Assembly (NCBI GenBank): GCA_030248065.1
Contig: JASAMV010002062.1
Coordinates: 31,830 to 95,829, forward strand
Length of the DNA: 64,000 nucleotides
From: Rhynchonema sp. JSB1_4
Taxonomy: Eukaryota > Nematoda > Chromadorea > Monhysterida > Xyalidae
Reading direction: 5' to 3'
Part shown: one piece after another, positions 48,778-60,675 of the stretch
Numbering within the stretch: the first letter of the stretch is position 1
How the letters are laid out: the number at the start of each line of letters is the position of its first letter
Translations under genes and position numbers: made by a program
The notes under the pieces: generated by a model
What the model was told of the DNA's origin: nothing
The model's database searches: none
Seen by the model: the letters and a program-made list of their open reading frames with translations, nothing else

Positions 48778-51700
48778 ATGGCCGCAGACGTGCGAGGCCT
48801 GAAACCGAATCTGAGAAAGCAGATTGCTGTCATGCCTGGTCGGTTTCTTACACGTTGACCTCAGTTGTTTTTCTTTCTTAATCGGTGTCCGAAGTAATTC
48901 ACAATGCTGTAATTTCTCATGGTTCATCCAAAATACACGTGGCTGTCAGACTTGATATAATCGAGCCAGACTGCCCACAGTCGGGTATACACTGAAACAT
49001 CACCCAACCAACGCAAGTGCCCTTGATGATTCAGGCTGCAAGGACCGGCACGGCAGTCGTATCATCGTGTTCCCATCCCAGGGCGACGACGTCACCCACC
49101 CTTACGACGATGTGCTAGCGATTGTGACGTATTTCTTTCAAATCGTCGACCCCAACGACAAACAGCACATGTTCACTATCATTGTGGACATGAGGCATGG
49201 ATGGATCAGATATCTCAAAGTCATACTCAGGGCTTGTCAGGTTCGGTGGGAGGCGGGTACAACATTTGGGTCAATATCAAACTTGCTCATGATCTGCTTC
49301 GGTCAGTGCGCGGTGACCGTCTCCATTGAAACCGTCTCCAGTTTAGGGTTGATACACATGCTTGCTATACTTACAGTATTACCGGATCAAAGTTTTGTAT
49401 TTTGGGTGTGCTCTGAAGTACAGTGGACATCCGTTATAATATGGCATGTGGCATGTCGCATTATAACGATGGTCGACTGTATGCTTTTACGCTGGTGGAA
49501 GTGACCGGCATCGGTGAATCCCGAAATGCCTGCTAATAAGAGTCAGATTCGATCCGAAGTTTGATGCGGCCGGAGTCGGCGTGGAAGTGTGCTAACAATT
49601 TGGCAAAGCAGACACAAGTTACATACCCTACATGCATATTATGACGCTGAAACAGCTTTTGTCCGATTTTCTGCAACTTACGTACGTCGTGACGAAATAC
49701 AATCCCGTTGAACTTGCAGCACGTTCTATTCCCGTTCATCCGCCAAGTGCTGATCATCAAACCACAGCAATTTCTCGACAAACAACGACTGCTGATTGAT
49801 ATCATACTCGAGGGCTATGAATTCAAAGTTCGTTGTCATTTTACTCTTATTCATTTTTTTAGCACTTGGTTTTAGAACTTGAAAAAATTTTTCTTATCCA
49901 CATGCTGACTGAAACATCGCATTCCAGGTGCACTTGGTATCCGTTCACAAACTGTCACGTTTCATTGATGCTGATCAGCTGCCAACATTTCTGGGTGGCA
50001 CGTATGCATTCGACCTGGAGTTGTGGATGTCGTTGAGAGAAGTTAGTGCGTGTGTGTGTGTGTGTGTAGCACAGTTGGTTGGCGGAGGGTGCACGAACTG
50101 GGGGTGGAGAAGGGGTTCGATTCCCGCTGGCGTCAAAGAGATTCTTTTTACTGGAGAATTGTGAATTGGGACAAGATGTTTTTTGAAGGCGCACGGTGAA
50201 TTGTGGTGCGCTTTTTGGTTGCCAGTCGTCAAAAAAAATCTTTCATTTCCAATCCCAGCGTTACGAAGCGTTTCTGGCCGACAGCAGCACCGTAATTCGC
50301 TCGTTGAAGAAACAACGGGAAGAAATACAGAAACGACGCAGCATTGCTGAGGATGAAGACAGTCCAGGTACATGTCGATACCGGAATTTTTCGCGAATTT
50401 CGACACAATTCGAACACCGCCTTTCAAAATCAGGCTCGAGTTCCGGTTTCCACTCGGCCAACGGCACCATCGGTGGGGTGCACGAATCGCGGTTGTTAGA
50501 TAAGAGGGACGCTCGATTCGTCATTCACACTGGTTTGTATTCAAACTGAACATTTCTTGACACCGAAAATGGCGGTTGCCGGACATCTAGCTATTAAATA
50601 GGGTAGACTGTGCGTATTTCGATTATTTATGTAGATTTCTTTCTTGATTTTCATGTAAAAACTTGAAAATGTGTCCTAGGGCGAGACCTGAAATCGGATC
50701 TATTGGCTGACCGTCTGTCCGAGGAGATTTCCGAGCTGCAAAGACCGGTGAATCCGGAGAATCAGAAAGCAGCAGATCGTATTACAGCCATTATCGAGCA
50801 GATTGAGGTTGGTTTTTTACAGTCTGAAATTTATCGCCAATTTTTAGTGATTTTAGCTAATTAGCTGTTCACTTTCGTTCACTTTCCAGGATATCATTAA
50901 TCCTCCGCCCGAGAAAACGGCCGAAGAATTGAGACGGGAACATGAGCAGAAACTTCAGAAAGAATTCCTCGCGGGAGTCGACAATGTTGGTGGGCTTTAC
51001 TAATTTGTAAAAAGTATTTGCTATTGGAACTCAGTGTTTGCATAAATTGAGAACGCCACTGGTCGAGACAGTCATATACATATACATGGTTACAGTCCCA
51101 TGCAGGGCTGATATGATAAAAATGAGTCCTAATTTTTTTTTAATTTCACAGATGCTGGACTGGTTTACAAATGCCGGCGAGCGTTGGCTGTTGACTTTGC
51201 ACGAAATCGGGGAATCCACAGATGAGGCACACCAATTGTGCAAAGAACACGACACGTTGCAGTCCAAGGCTAATGTGCGCGTTGGATTATGTTTTGAATA
51301 GTTTTGGGACAAATTTTAAACGATCGGGTACACTCAAGATCATTATTCAGTCGGAGGTTGAAAGGCAAATTGGGGACCAAGAGGTGTTGAAAAAGATTCC
51401 CCGATGGTTTTATGACGAAGAAAGTGACTATAAGGGGGTAGAATATAATTTGGGGATTTCCATTCATCACAAATGGCACATCAACGTCGAAACAAGATCA
51501 TGACCTCGTTTGCTTTCAGGAAGTCGCCATGAAAGTTGAAGAGCTGAACATGCTCGCCGATCGTCTGCAGAATTCTGGTTTCAAGTAAGGACTACCCGTT
51601 ATGAGCAGCTTTTTATTTGTGTGTTTTCGGTTTATTAATTTACATGTGTGTGGATTTTATTTAATTTCTGTTTCTAGCTTTCAGTTTGTGCCTGGTGTTG

Positions 51701-54700
51701 TCCTATTGTCGCCATCTGAGTTTCGAACCCCAGTCATCTGTTGTATAAAGCTAAAAACATCAGCAGTGAGCAGAGCACACCGTGAACCGCTGATCTAATA
51801 CAGAGCACAGCATATCATTTACAAAAAAACGAACCCTAATCATTTCTATCAAAAATTTTAAAAAACAACCTTTCCTGCAGCATTGTCGATGCCAAGCGCG
51901 ACACCCTATCAACGGTGTCCCGTACGTTCATGGATCGAGTGCATCGTCAATCAGACATGTGTCGTACGTCGCTCGACTTCCATCAAATGGCTGATGACCA
52001 CAACAGGTTGGTTGTTGTTGTTGTTGTGCTTTGTATCATGTCCATCACGATGCCGTTTTGGCTGCCACCGATGGGCATGATAACAAAGGTAACAGAGACC
52101 AACAACTTGTCGTGCGCACAAAAGTCAGCTAATGCACGTCTACATGTAAAATGTAACCAGGATCAAAAACCAAACAACATTTCGCACCATTTATCAGGAA
52201 AATGGACGCACTACTTGAAATTCTGTGCTCCGAAGTGACTGCCGAAGACGTGGCTAGCACAGAACGCGCGTTGCAGGATTTAGACAGTCAATTGGATGAT
52301 ATTGGTTCGTATTCTTGCACCCGCCGTCATGAAAACTGATAGAAATCACAATTTAAGCTGACGAAAAAAACTCACAGATGCGCTTCGTTGCAGACAAGGG
52401 CCAAGAAGACGTGCTAATCACGGGATCTAAATTTCTGGACGAGCTATCCGTGCCTGAATTCAACTGTTTAGGCCAGGAAATCACACGTGACTACATCGCT
52501 GGTATTGTACACGTGCGACAGGTTAGAAAATACGGGGGTCAATTGTATAATGTCGAATCAATTCCATGAGCGGTCACAAACTTTGCAATCATATTGGATT
52601 TTTATTGATTACTGGATTTTTGGCATTGACACCTGTACTGTATTTTGATGCCACTAATTTCGACCAGCGTAAAAGTTGTTCCCAGATGCAAAATGAACAA
52701 CTTCTACGCAGGTTGAAACAGATGTGACAGGTATCTTCAGTTCAAATGTGACCAACACGGATCCAATCTACAAGCCTAATGATATGGCATATCATGTGTG
52801 TCCTTTACGAGACAATGGTAAGGGTGATGTTTCAAATGTCCGTTCAGGTGCTATCGGACGTAACGAATCGTCGTAAACGGTGCTCAGAGTTGGTGGATGT
52901 TCGCAAACTCAAACTGCAACAAATGCTGCAGCTGTTCACGTGTGAAAAGGACTGTGAACAGGTGAGGTAAAACTACATTTTTTCTGTCAGTGAAAGAAAA
53001 GTGCTTGAGTCGAGGCGAAGCTGTTTCGGCACGTGCGTAAACTACAAGACCAATTTGCAATAGCTAATTCCTCGATGCCATACTTACCATTGTGGACAAA
53101 AAATACGAACAAACATGGGAAAATTATCGTCATATAATCACATGTGTGTGGGGTAAATTTTGTTTTCAGCCGTAAAACTGCATGGTTCTCAACAGTCAAT
53201 GCAGACTCGTATTTTATCAGGCCAGACCGCAAAGTTCTACTCAGAAATATCTGCTCTTGTTTTGAAAATGTTTCATCGACTCAGGAAATCCCAAAATGCC
53301 TACGAGTGTTGAATTCTGGCATTGTACAAGTCATAAACCAGAAAGATCTAAAAAAACAGACTCTGCTGCCATCGAATTCACTATTTATCGAATGTACTGT
53401 ACGCGATATGATGTTTCACACATATATACAGGCAATAGCATGGCTGAACGAGCTGCACGATACGCTGATCACCGACTTCACCAACGTGGTCGTTGAGGGC
53501 ACTGATGAAGCCATCAAGGCACGGAGGGTTGAACAGAGCAAGTTGGAACACACTGCAAGGGTACGGTAGGGTTACGGTATCTCGCGGGTTACTGTAGCAA
53601 TGCATTAGCAGATGTTGTGTTGTTTGCAGAGCACGTATGACTATGGTCGTCAGCTGACGCACGCGTCCACGATGTTGCGTCGGTCGTTGAGAGTCAGAGA
53701 ACAACAAGCGTTGATCAAGTGAGTGCGAAATTTTTTTGAAATTTTAATTTCCGGAATTTTTAATTTCTCATTTCAGTAACTTTTTTCACAAAACTGCAGA
53801 CAGCTGGAAGCGGCGTGGTCGGCGTTCTGCCGTACGCTGGCCGACAACGACATTCGTATGAACATGAGCAAAACGTTCCACAACACTGTCAGAGAGGTGG
53901 GTACATTTAGGCACATATTTATCGATTGAATGATGATCAATTCATTGGTTCCTGATCCATTTAATTTAATCGATTGATTGCTTCCAGGTCGGCCATCGTC
54001 TGGAGGATCTGTGCGGCGAAATCCAGGACAACGTTGCGAACAATCCGGTGGTGGTCAACGATCGTTGGTCATCGATGCCTGATGTGCGTGTCAAATATCA
54101 CACGTCGCGACGTCGCATAGATGGCGACCTGCAGGTCGGGTAATGAGTGATTTTGGCTGGGTTTTTTTCATGAAAAATAACAATGAATAAAATAATCGGA
54201 GGTACCCGAAGTAAAATCACCCACTTCTATCTTTTATAGGAGCTGGAGCACATGGCTGACGTGCTGGTGAACCCGAACTCCAAGTACCGCAGTAGCTTCA
54301 ATCTGGCCCCGGCACCTGTCCAGTCACCGGGCGGATATTCAAGTGAAGGTATGCGAATGTGTAGGCACCTGGGTCTGCCATGTTGAGCCCTCAACCGAAT
54401 AAAACCACCACCGGCTGTCCGCTATCGAAACACAACGGTCCACTTTTCACGTTTTTTGAACTCCTCTCTGTGGAAAACTACCTGAGCCCGCAGTAAAACG
54501 ACAGGGCAGATTGTGCCGGTTTCATCGCTACCGGCCTGTAAGCCCGCCTTTTTAACTCAGGCACGCCCTACTACACGCATAACGGCCAAGTTGGCACGTT
54601 TCCACGACGCGGGGGTAACGCCGATGGTGGTGCTGCGTACATACGAGCCTTGCTGGACGAACTGGGTGCAAAGCAGAGACATCTGGATAACATCATGTCT

Positions 54701-54718
54701 GAGGCGAGATTGGCGTGA
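48778..54718 (+). CDS. SESTD1: SESTD1 (SEC14 and spectrin-repeat protein), 19 exons, 737 aa
   Basis: Exons: 48778-48838, 49035-49240, 49720-49827, 49928-50041, 50259-50367, 50680-50807, 50890-50985, 51152-51274, 51520-51584, 51881-52006, 52198-52304, 52394-52521, 52848-52961, 53432-53560, 53630-53718, 53800-53896, 53988-54134, 54240-54348, 54561-54718. All junctions are GT-AG and phase-correct; 738 codons with the stop (human SESTD1 is about 696 aa). Residues 1-163 form the SEC14/CRAL-TRIO-like lipid-binding domain: CKDRHGS, FTIIVDMRHG, VLIIKPQQFLD, HLVSVHKLSRFID, LPTFLGGTYAFD. Spectrin-type helical repeats follow, with the diagnostic RCSELVDVRKLKLQQM, FTCEKDCEQAIAWL and STYDYGRQL. The Gly/Pro-rich segment and terminal helix (IRALLDELGAKQ) are less conserved. 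SESTD1 binds phospholipids and TRPC channels and antagonises Dact1/Vangl2 planar polarity in vertebrates; the function here is inferred from the family. Confidence 0.93.
50060..50136 (+). repeat. tRNA-like sequence after a GT microsatellite (SESTD1 intron 4)
   Basis: After (GT)n at 50047-50067 the sequence reads TAGCACAGTTGGTTGG (box A-like), and 40 bases later GGGTTCGATTCCC, a perfect box B. The flanks do not pair well as an acceptor stem and the anticodon arm is poor. It fits a tRNA-derived SINE head or pseudogene better than a working tRNA. It lies in the 217-bp intron 50042-50258. Confidence 0.45.
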
Positions 54719-54818
54719 AATTGACTTATACGGAATGTACTGATTTGAATAATATTGCCTTGTTGAATCATGCATCTGCTTCTCTCACGTATTGTATATA
54801 CAAACTATCACATACAAT

Positions 54819-55354
54819 GGGTGGAATTCAGAAAACAAAGTCAAGCTCAACGTCAAAGTTCAAAGTCAGATGTTTCGGCGTCACGCTGGCTCGTGCAGCA
54901 GACGCAATTTTCTAAACGAAGGGTCAACTTTGACGCATTATTGTGCAAGATTGGATGCTTATCTTGCCAAAATATTAGGGATGTAACAGAAGCGTTTTGT
55001 GAGAGTATTTCTGAGTTTCATGAATTTCTGAAAAGAGACAAAGAAATGAACTGACGATCACCAACGGAGGTGCAAAAAATTTTGACTTCGGTCAATGATC
55101 GCCACATTATTTCAATACCATTAGTCAGAAATTATTATAACTCAGAAATAATCTTCTGAAACGCTTGTGCTACGTCCTTAAAATAACAGTATCCCGAGAA
55201 ACGCATCCAATTATGCACAATAATGCGTCAAAGTTGACCCTTCGTTTAGAAAATCGCGTCTGCTGCACGAGCCAGCGTGACGCCGAAACATCTGACGTTG
55301 AACTTTGACGTTGAGCTTGACGGTGAGCTTGACTTTGTTTTGTGAATTCCAGCC
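54819..55354. mobile_element. Snap-back repeat with arms of about 140-150 bp
   Basis: The left arm starts GGGTGGAATTCAGAAAACAA and the right arm ends TTGTTTTGTGAATTCCAGCC. Internal parts of the arms, such as TTTCGGCGTCACGCTGGC, are nearly perfect inverted copies. The spacer is about 245 bp. AAT occurs outside each end, too short to prove a duplication. It starts about 100 bp after the SESTD1 stop. Confidence 0.7.
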
Positions 55355-55917
55355 AATGTATACCTACATACGTACTGTGTGTGGGTGTCATTATCTTAAT
55401 TTACGCAAGCAACTTTGAAATTCATGTTCTACTCTTGCGAACCATTGCCATTCGCAGCGTATTTGTAAGTCCACCTATTGTATACTTCTGGGTTAGCACT
55501 GTCGTTTCAATGTCATCACACGCGTAGCGTAGTTTCCGTATTCGTTCAAAACTTTTCAGCTCATCTTTTGTAGTCCATGCGAAAACGCTCATTGTCAATT
55601 GATTCTGTATATAGAGATATGCTACTTTCTATAGCTTCTTCTCCAACCTTCACAGTACAAGCGCTAATTCATTAATTATCGGATGGCATATAAACGGAGG
55701 CTAAAGAATATGTAACTGTTGCATCCGTGGTGATGACAAACCAAATTTTAAACGCGTCACATCAATTGCGAATAACTATTACATACACAAGAAGAAAAAT
55801 GCCTGCTGTCGCAAAGCAAGAATCAGGACATGGTTCTCGATATCGTTCTGGGGTAACATCACTGCGTGCAAACTCATAAACAGAGTTTCGTCACATCTGT
55901 GCATAGCGAGGGCAGAG

Positions 55918-58228
55918 GGTTCCGTATCTTTATGGACCAGTGAACCTTTTGGGCCACAGTACTTTTGGGGCCAGATACCTTTTGGGCCACATGTGCGTGG
56001 TGTACTTCTTGGGCCAGGTACCTTTTGGGCCTGTGAACCTTTTGGGCCACCATACTTTTTGGGCCATGTTACTTTTTGGGCCAGGTACTTTTTGGGCCGT
56101 GTTACTTTTTGGGCCAGGTACTTTTTGGGCCGTGTTACTTTTTGGGCCAGGTACTTTTTGGGCCGTGTTACTTTTTGGGCCAGGTACTTTTTGGGCCGTG
56201 TTACTTTTTGGGCCAGGTACTTTTTGGGCCGTGTTACTTTTTGGGCCAGGTACTTTTTGGGCCGTGTTACTTTTTGGGCCATGTTACTTTTTGGGCCAGG
56301 TACTTTTTGGGCCATGTTACTTTTTGGGCCAGGTACTTTTTGGGCCATGTTACTTTTTGGGCCAGGTACTTTTTGGGCCGTGTTACTTTTTGGGCCAGGT
56401 ACTTTTTGGGCCGTGTTACTTTTTGGGCCATGTTACTTTTTGGGCCACATGTGCATGGTGTGCCGGGCCACTTGTTTATTTTTACTCAAATGACAGCCTG
56501 AACCAGGATCACGTCTGCAGTACCTGAGGCGAACTGATCTAGCGTCGATTATGTGAAAGTTGCACAACAGATACCACATGCATTTTGGGTCAAGGTTTAG
56601 GCTTTTTGATACAAAAACATAAGTAATATGTGGGTACCATTTGAGACAGACATGTCAGAGGGACACACCGGCGTGTTTCAGTATGCGCCTGCCTGGCTGA
56701 CAAAAGTGTCGATAATTACCGGTAACAAACCACTCACAACCCGCCCGTTTGACCACAAGCATTCTTTTTTGTTGATTTTTTTGGGAAAAACATTCGTTTT
56801 TGTTCAAGTTTTTGGCCAATGATGGAACACGGCCGCCCGTTTCTGTCAACTCTTTAGACCCTATTTGTAGCATTGTTGAAACATTAACGACTCTCCGAAT
56901 GGTCGAGGCAGAACGTGCGTTTTATTTATCGATCGCCATCAACACACAAACATAGACGTAGACGGCAGGTTGGTTGATGTTCCATGAGTGATAATATAAG
57001 GCACATGGGTAAAAACCATTTGACAGCGCATGTCACATTTTAACGGTTTTTATGCAATCTGGTTCACACCACAACTGAAGTGACGTCTCAAATTATCAAC
57101 TTGAGGTTATGGCTTGGTGATGTTTCAAATTATCCTTTGGATGTTTATTAGCATATATGCTCACGATTGCACTACTTTTTATACTGCACTGGTCCGTTGA
57201 CCATCATTTCGAGTTTCAGTCACACATTCACATTTGTGAATTTATTATGCATAATGATTGCAATGTTCAGAGCAAAGAATAAAAGTTCGTTATGGGTGCC
57301 CACTCTTGATCATGGTGTGACTTTTTTGGGGTTTTGTAAGCTGCTGCATCCGGAAAACGCCAGATTAATTTTGGTCACAAAATCTGGTTACTTGTGTGTG
57401 AAGTTGTTCGGGGAGAGCTATATTTCCACTAGTTTGTTTGCGAGAGCAAACATTTTTCAACTTGTGTTCTTAACATCCTAAATGCAAGAAACACGTGTGA
57501 CCAAGGCAAGTCACATCCGATCCAATCACCAAGCTTCATATCGCTCTATGTGTAAAGAAGCTATTGTGTTGTTCTGATCTCCATATATAGCGTGGTCAAA
57601 AAGTACCTTTGCCAGGTTAAGGATACTACATGTTGGAAATGCGATGTGAATGGTCTTCGACTAGGGAATAAATTGGTACTGACTGACGGTTTTCGGACAC
57701 GACGAATTTGAACAAGGGCTTAATTTTTGGTCCGGACTCCGGACATTCTGGAATCAACAATCTGGTCTCCTACTGGGGTAGTGCGCCCGTCAGTGACTCC
57801 GCTCCGCCCATATAAAAACACCTCTGCCATAACCTCTCACTGACGTAACCTCACGCTTTTACCTCAAAAAAGTAACATGGTCCAAAAAGTGCGGTGGCCT
57901 AAAAGGTTCACTGGCCCAAAAAGATGGAACCGTATACATACACCTGGCCCAAAACGTTTACCTGGGCCACAAAGTACATCGCCCAAAAAGTGCGCCATGC
58001 ATATGTGGCCCAAAAAGTACACCAAGTACATGTGGCCCATAAAGTTGTACCTGGCCCAAAACGTACCTGACCCAAAAGGTACCTGGCCCAAAAAGTACGC
58101 CATGTACATGAGGCCCAAAAAGTCCGGCCCAAAAGGTGCGTGGCCCAAAATGTTCCTGGTCTGAAACCTATGTGGCCCAAAAAGTACTGTGGCCCAAAAG
58201 GTTCACTGGCCCATAAAGATACGGAACC
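55918..58228. mobile_element. Foldback element with minisatellite inverted ends, copy 2
   Basis: Ends GGTTCCGTATCTTTATGG and CCATAAAGATACGGAACC, identical to copy 1. Flanks GGGCAGAG (55910-55917) and GGGCAGGG (58229-58236) match at 7 of 8 bases. The left array (about 55935-56450) is dominated by a 33-bp dimer, with about nine alternations of TACTTTTTGGGCC followed by AG or by GTGT. Internal segments match copy 1 in blocks, with an extra 0.25 kb around 57050-57290. Confidence 0.85.
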
Positions 58229-58931
58229 GGGCAGGGAGCCACTACAAAGCAGGGCAGATAGCGAAGTCACAATGTACTGTGTGCAGTGATGTTGGTCTGT
58301 TTCGCCCTGCTTTCGCAGACAGACCGAGGCGCCAGGGCTCGTCAGTGCGAACGCCTCTGGCAAATTTGCCTCCAAAAAGTCCCACCAGCAGATCTGGACT
58401 GTGGCATCACTGAGTGCAAATTCATAAACAGATTTCCATCGCACCTGCGTGCATAGCGAGGGCAGAGAGCCACTTCAAGCAGTGTGTATACCCAGTATAA
58501 CCCAGCCATTCACAATTTTTTGCAAGGTGTACTCTCTGCCGAAGCACATCCGCACCAACTGCAGCACTATGTACTACGCAGACGAGAGCCTGTCCCTATG
58601 ATCGAAGGACAACCTCATCCGCAAACGAGGATTGAACCGAAGTTGCGTATCTTTTTATGGAAGTTTTTTTGCATCGCAAACATTTCAGGCTCACGAAGGC
58701 TGATCACACACGTATGTTGATTTGACCCTATCACGCAAGGTAATTTTATGCTTGATTGTTGCATCAGTTATGTATCATTCCTTACTGTCTGGAGCCAATA
58801 CAAGTTCTAATCGAAGAAAGGTAGTAACTTTGGTTCGTATCACGCGTCACTTGATATCACCAGCAGGGATGAAGAAGCTCTTTCATTTTTATATTTCATA
58901 TTTCTACGGTTCTTTGTCATCTGCCTGTTGT

Positions 58932-58937
58932 TTTATT
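58932..58937 (-). promoter_or_regulatory. Candidate polyadenylation signal AATAAA
   Basis: On the minus strand AATAAA overlaps the last base of the TAA stop of the membrane-protein gene. If used, the 3' UTR would be only about 20-35 nt. Confidence 0.35.
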
Positions 58938-59679
58938 TATCTTGGATAGTAAGCCCCAGGGGGAACCGTCGGTCCTTGCTGAGGCGAATGGAGTACTGCC
59001 CTGAAAAAAATGAGCCAGAGTGGCTGATGTTTCATAGTGACACATAATAAAAAGGCATAGCTGTACTTCGTTCTCTGAGAGAACAAAAAAATCGCATTTC
59101 TCGCTAGCACCGGCTAAGATTATTGTTCTGTGTTCATGCTGATCAACAAAAAAACTTAAAACAACACGACCGTACCCCTGGTGTGTCACTCGATTCTTCT
59201 GTTGTTGTTTCATGAACACACAGTATACGATGGCGACAACGCATCCGATGCACACGCAGCAGCAGATGGGCAGAATGAACATCAGTGCGAACGCCCATAA
59301 CGCCATGCCCAGCACCTTCTCGTGTTGTTCTTTTTTCCATTTCTCGGTCTCTTCTTTATCTTTCAGGCATTGTTCCTTTGATGGTCCTTCTGGGATGTGA
59401 CTGCAGCCGAATGCTGGCTTTTCGTCGACGACCTTGGCCAGTGGTCGGTCACCCGTCGAATCGGTTCGGTTCAGTTTCTCTGGCTCACCCATTGTTTTGT
59501 TGGCTATGAATTGAAATAAGACTTAGAAACACTTTTGAATGCCTCTTATGAAGATTTTACAGTCGAAAAAGTAGGAACTCACGTTGAATATCGTCGTTCG
59601 AGCTTGCTGCTGGTTGCATCGATAGAATAAGGAGCAGAATGACAGCCAGTAAATGGGAGGCATGATAACTGTGGGCCAT
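58937..59679 (-). CDS. Signal-peptide, single-pass membrane protein, 3 exons, about 162 aa
   Basis: Exons on the minus strand: 59679-59583, 59503-59176, 59000-58937; GT-AG, phases 1 and 2. Residues 1-27 are a signal peptide (hydrophobic LLAVILLLILS, then AAS). An acidic/basic extracellular region follows with two Cys and a charged KDKEETEKWKKEQ stretch. One transmembrane helix contains the motif PICCCVCIGC. The cytoplasmic tail is short (KQQQKNRV) and ends Pro-rich (GPTVPPGAYYPR). The architecture, with Cys-rich juxtamembrane residues and a Pro/Tyr tail, resembles Shisa/CYYR-like adaptor proteins. I cannot assign a family, and the resemblance may be convergent. Confidence 0.7.
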
Positions 59680-59754
59680 GGTCAGTGATTAGCGTGAAGA
59701 GAAAGGTTGAAACCAATGGAAATGAAGATGGCGTGCAATTGCGATAAAGTTGTG

Positions 59755-59835
59755 CTCAAGTTCTGGGCAGTCAAGTTAGCGCCTGGGGGAACCGAATGCC
59801 GTTGCTGAGCCGAATTGAGCAATGCCCTAAAACAA
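59755..59835 (-). pseudogene. Decayed duplicate of the terminal exon (VPPGA motif)
   Basis: On the minus strand TTTTAG then GGGCATTGCTCAATTCGGCT encodes ALLNSAQQRHSVPPGAN, parallel to AVLHSPQQGPTVPPGAY in the real last exon at 59000-58937. The similarity continues into the adjacent GATGTTTCA sequence. No stop follows where expected. It lies just upstream of the gene's start codon, on the wrong side of the gene for a terminal exon. Confidence 0.55.
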
Positions 59836-60675
59836 AGATGCAGACTTGGTGATGTTTCACAAGGCAACTTAGCTGGCTCATCCGTTCGTGGCTCTCTGCA
59901 ACCAACAGGCCTGATCATGCTCCGTTGATTCAAAAAACTGCCGCTCTCGACAACAGAGAAACGTGTTAGATGGCGGTCGTGAGTGACTCATTTTTTTTGT
60001 TTCAGTCTCGGTTGTAGTCCGTCCACCAGCTCATGGCACTTTTGGTTGGGAGGTTCAGGTTCCGTTGTGAAAATCTGTTCCTCCCCAAGGCAATGACAGA
60101 GAAAACGGCGCACAAAAATAAAATAAAAAGCGATTTCTCTTTCTTTTCTTTTTCGTAGGCCAACCGGAACCAGAACAGCTCTGGATCCTGTCAAGCTGTT
60201 CAGCTGACAAAAAGTGTCATGAGCTGATGGATGGACTATAACCTTCGAATGGTAGTTGACAATTTGTTGTTGTCAAGATATCAGGTTGCGTCAATTTACA
60301 GTATGAGCTTGTGTGTTGTTGCTATAACACTATTGTGCAGTTGCAAAGTGAGGGTCCGGGCACACGAGGTGAATTGCTCAAAAACTTTAGTGGAAATTAG
60401 AGAAATTTGGAAGTCGGTGATTTGGCTATTGCGGAGTTTTATTAGTTCGTTTTTTAATCATAAGACCAGCCAAAGCTGTGTAAATGATCACCTTGGATGT
60501 GGTACACAAATCCATTAGATGGTGATGAATCGATTATCCATTGGTTCCTATATGTCATGTCACGTTAGCTACATGGTACAGTATGTACAGTATATGTATC
60601 TGCGTACCGATTGTTATTAAAATAGAATGGCTTTAAGTGCACTATGTTCAATAAATCTAAGGGTGATTAGAGACA
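59836..60675. other. Intergenic between the two minus-strand membrane genes
   Basis: No supported exon. The open frames at 59988-60194 (-) and 60231-60518 (+) show no motif. This span would include the 3' UTR of the tetraspan gene and the promoter of the single-pass gene. Confidence 0.45.

Larger units (their letters stand above)
54719..58936. other. Convergent intergenic region with inverted-repeat elements
   Basis: Lies between SESTD1 (+) and the membrane-protein gene (-), so it holds both 3' ends. It contains a snap-back repeat (54819-55354) and foldback copy 2 (55918-58228). The sequence at 58300-58480 is a second copy of the flank at 55850-55917 (GCATAGCGAGGGCAGAG). An open stretch at 58484-58720 has no recognisable identity. 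Confidence 0.55.

Noticed and set aside
51715..51800. GGTTCGAAACTC box B-like sequence on the minus strand in a SESTD1 intron
   Set aside because: No convincing box A upstream and no fold.
53144..53431. In-frame upstream extension of SESTD1 exon 14
   Set aside because: The open frame upstream of 53432 is intronic by homology. The acceptor at 53431 joins CEQ to AIAWL exactly as in the family.
58484..58720. Open stretch that might be an exon (QYNPAIHNFLQ)
   Set aside because: All three frames look equally protein-like over about 100 bases, no start or splice context is clear, and it borders repeated sequence. No identity could be given.
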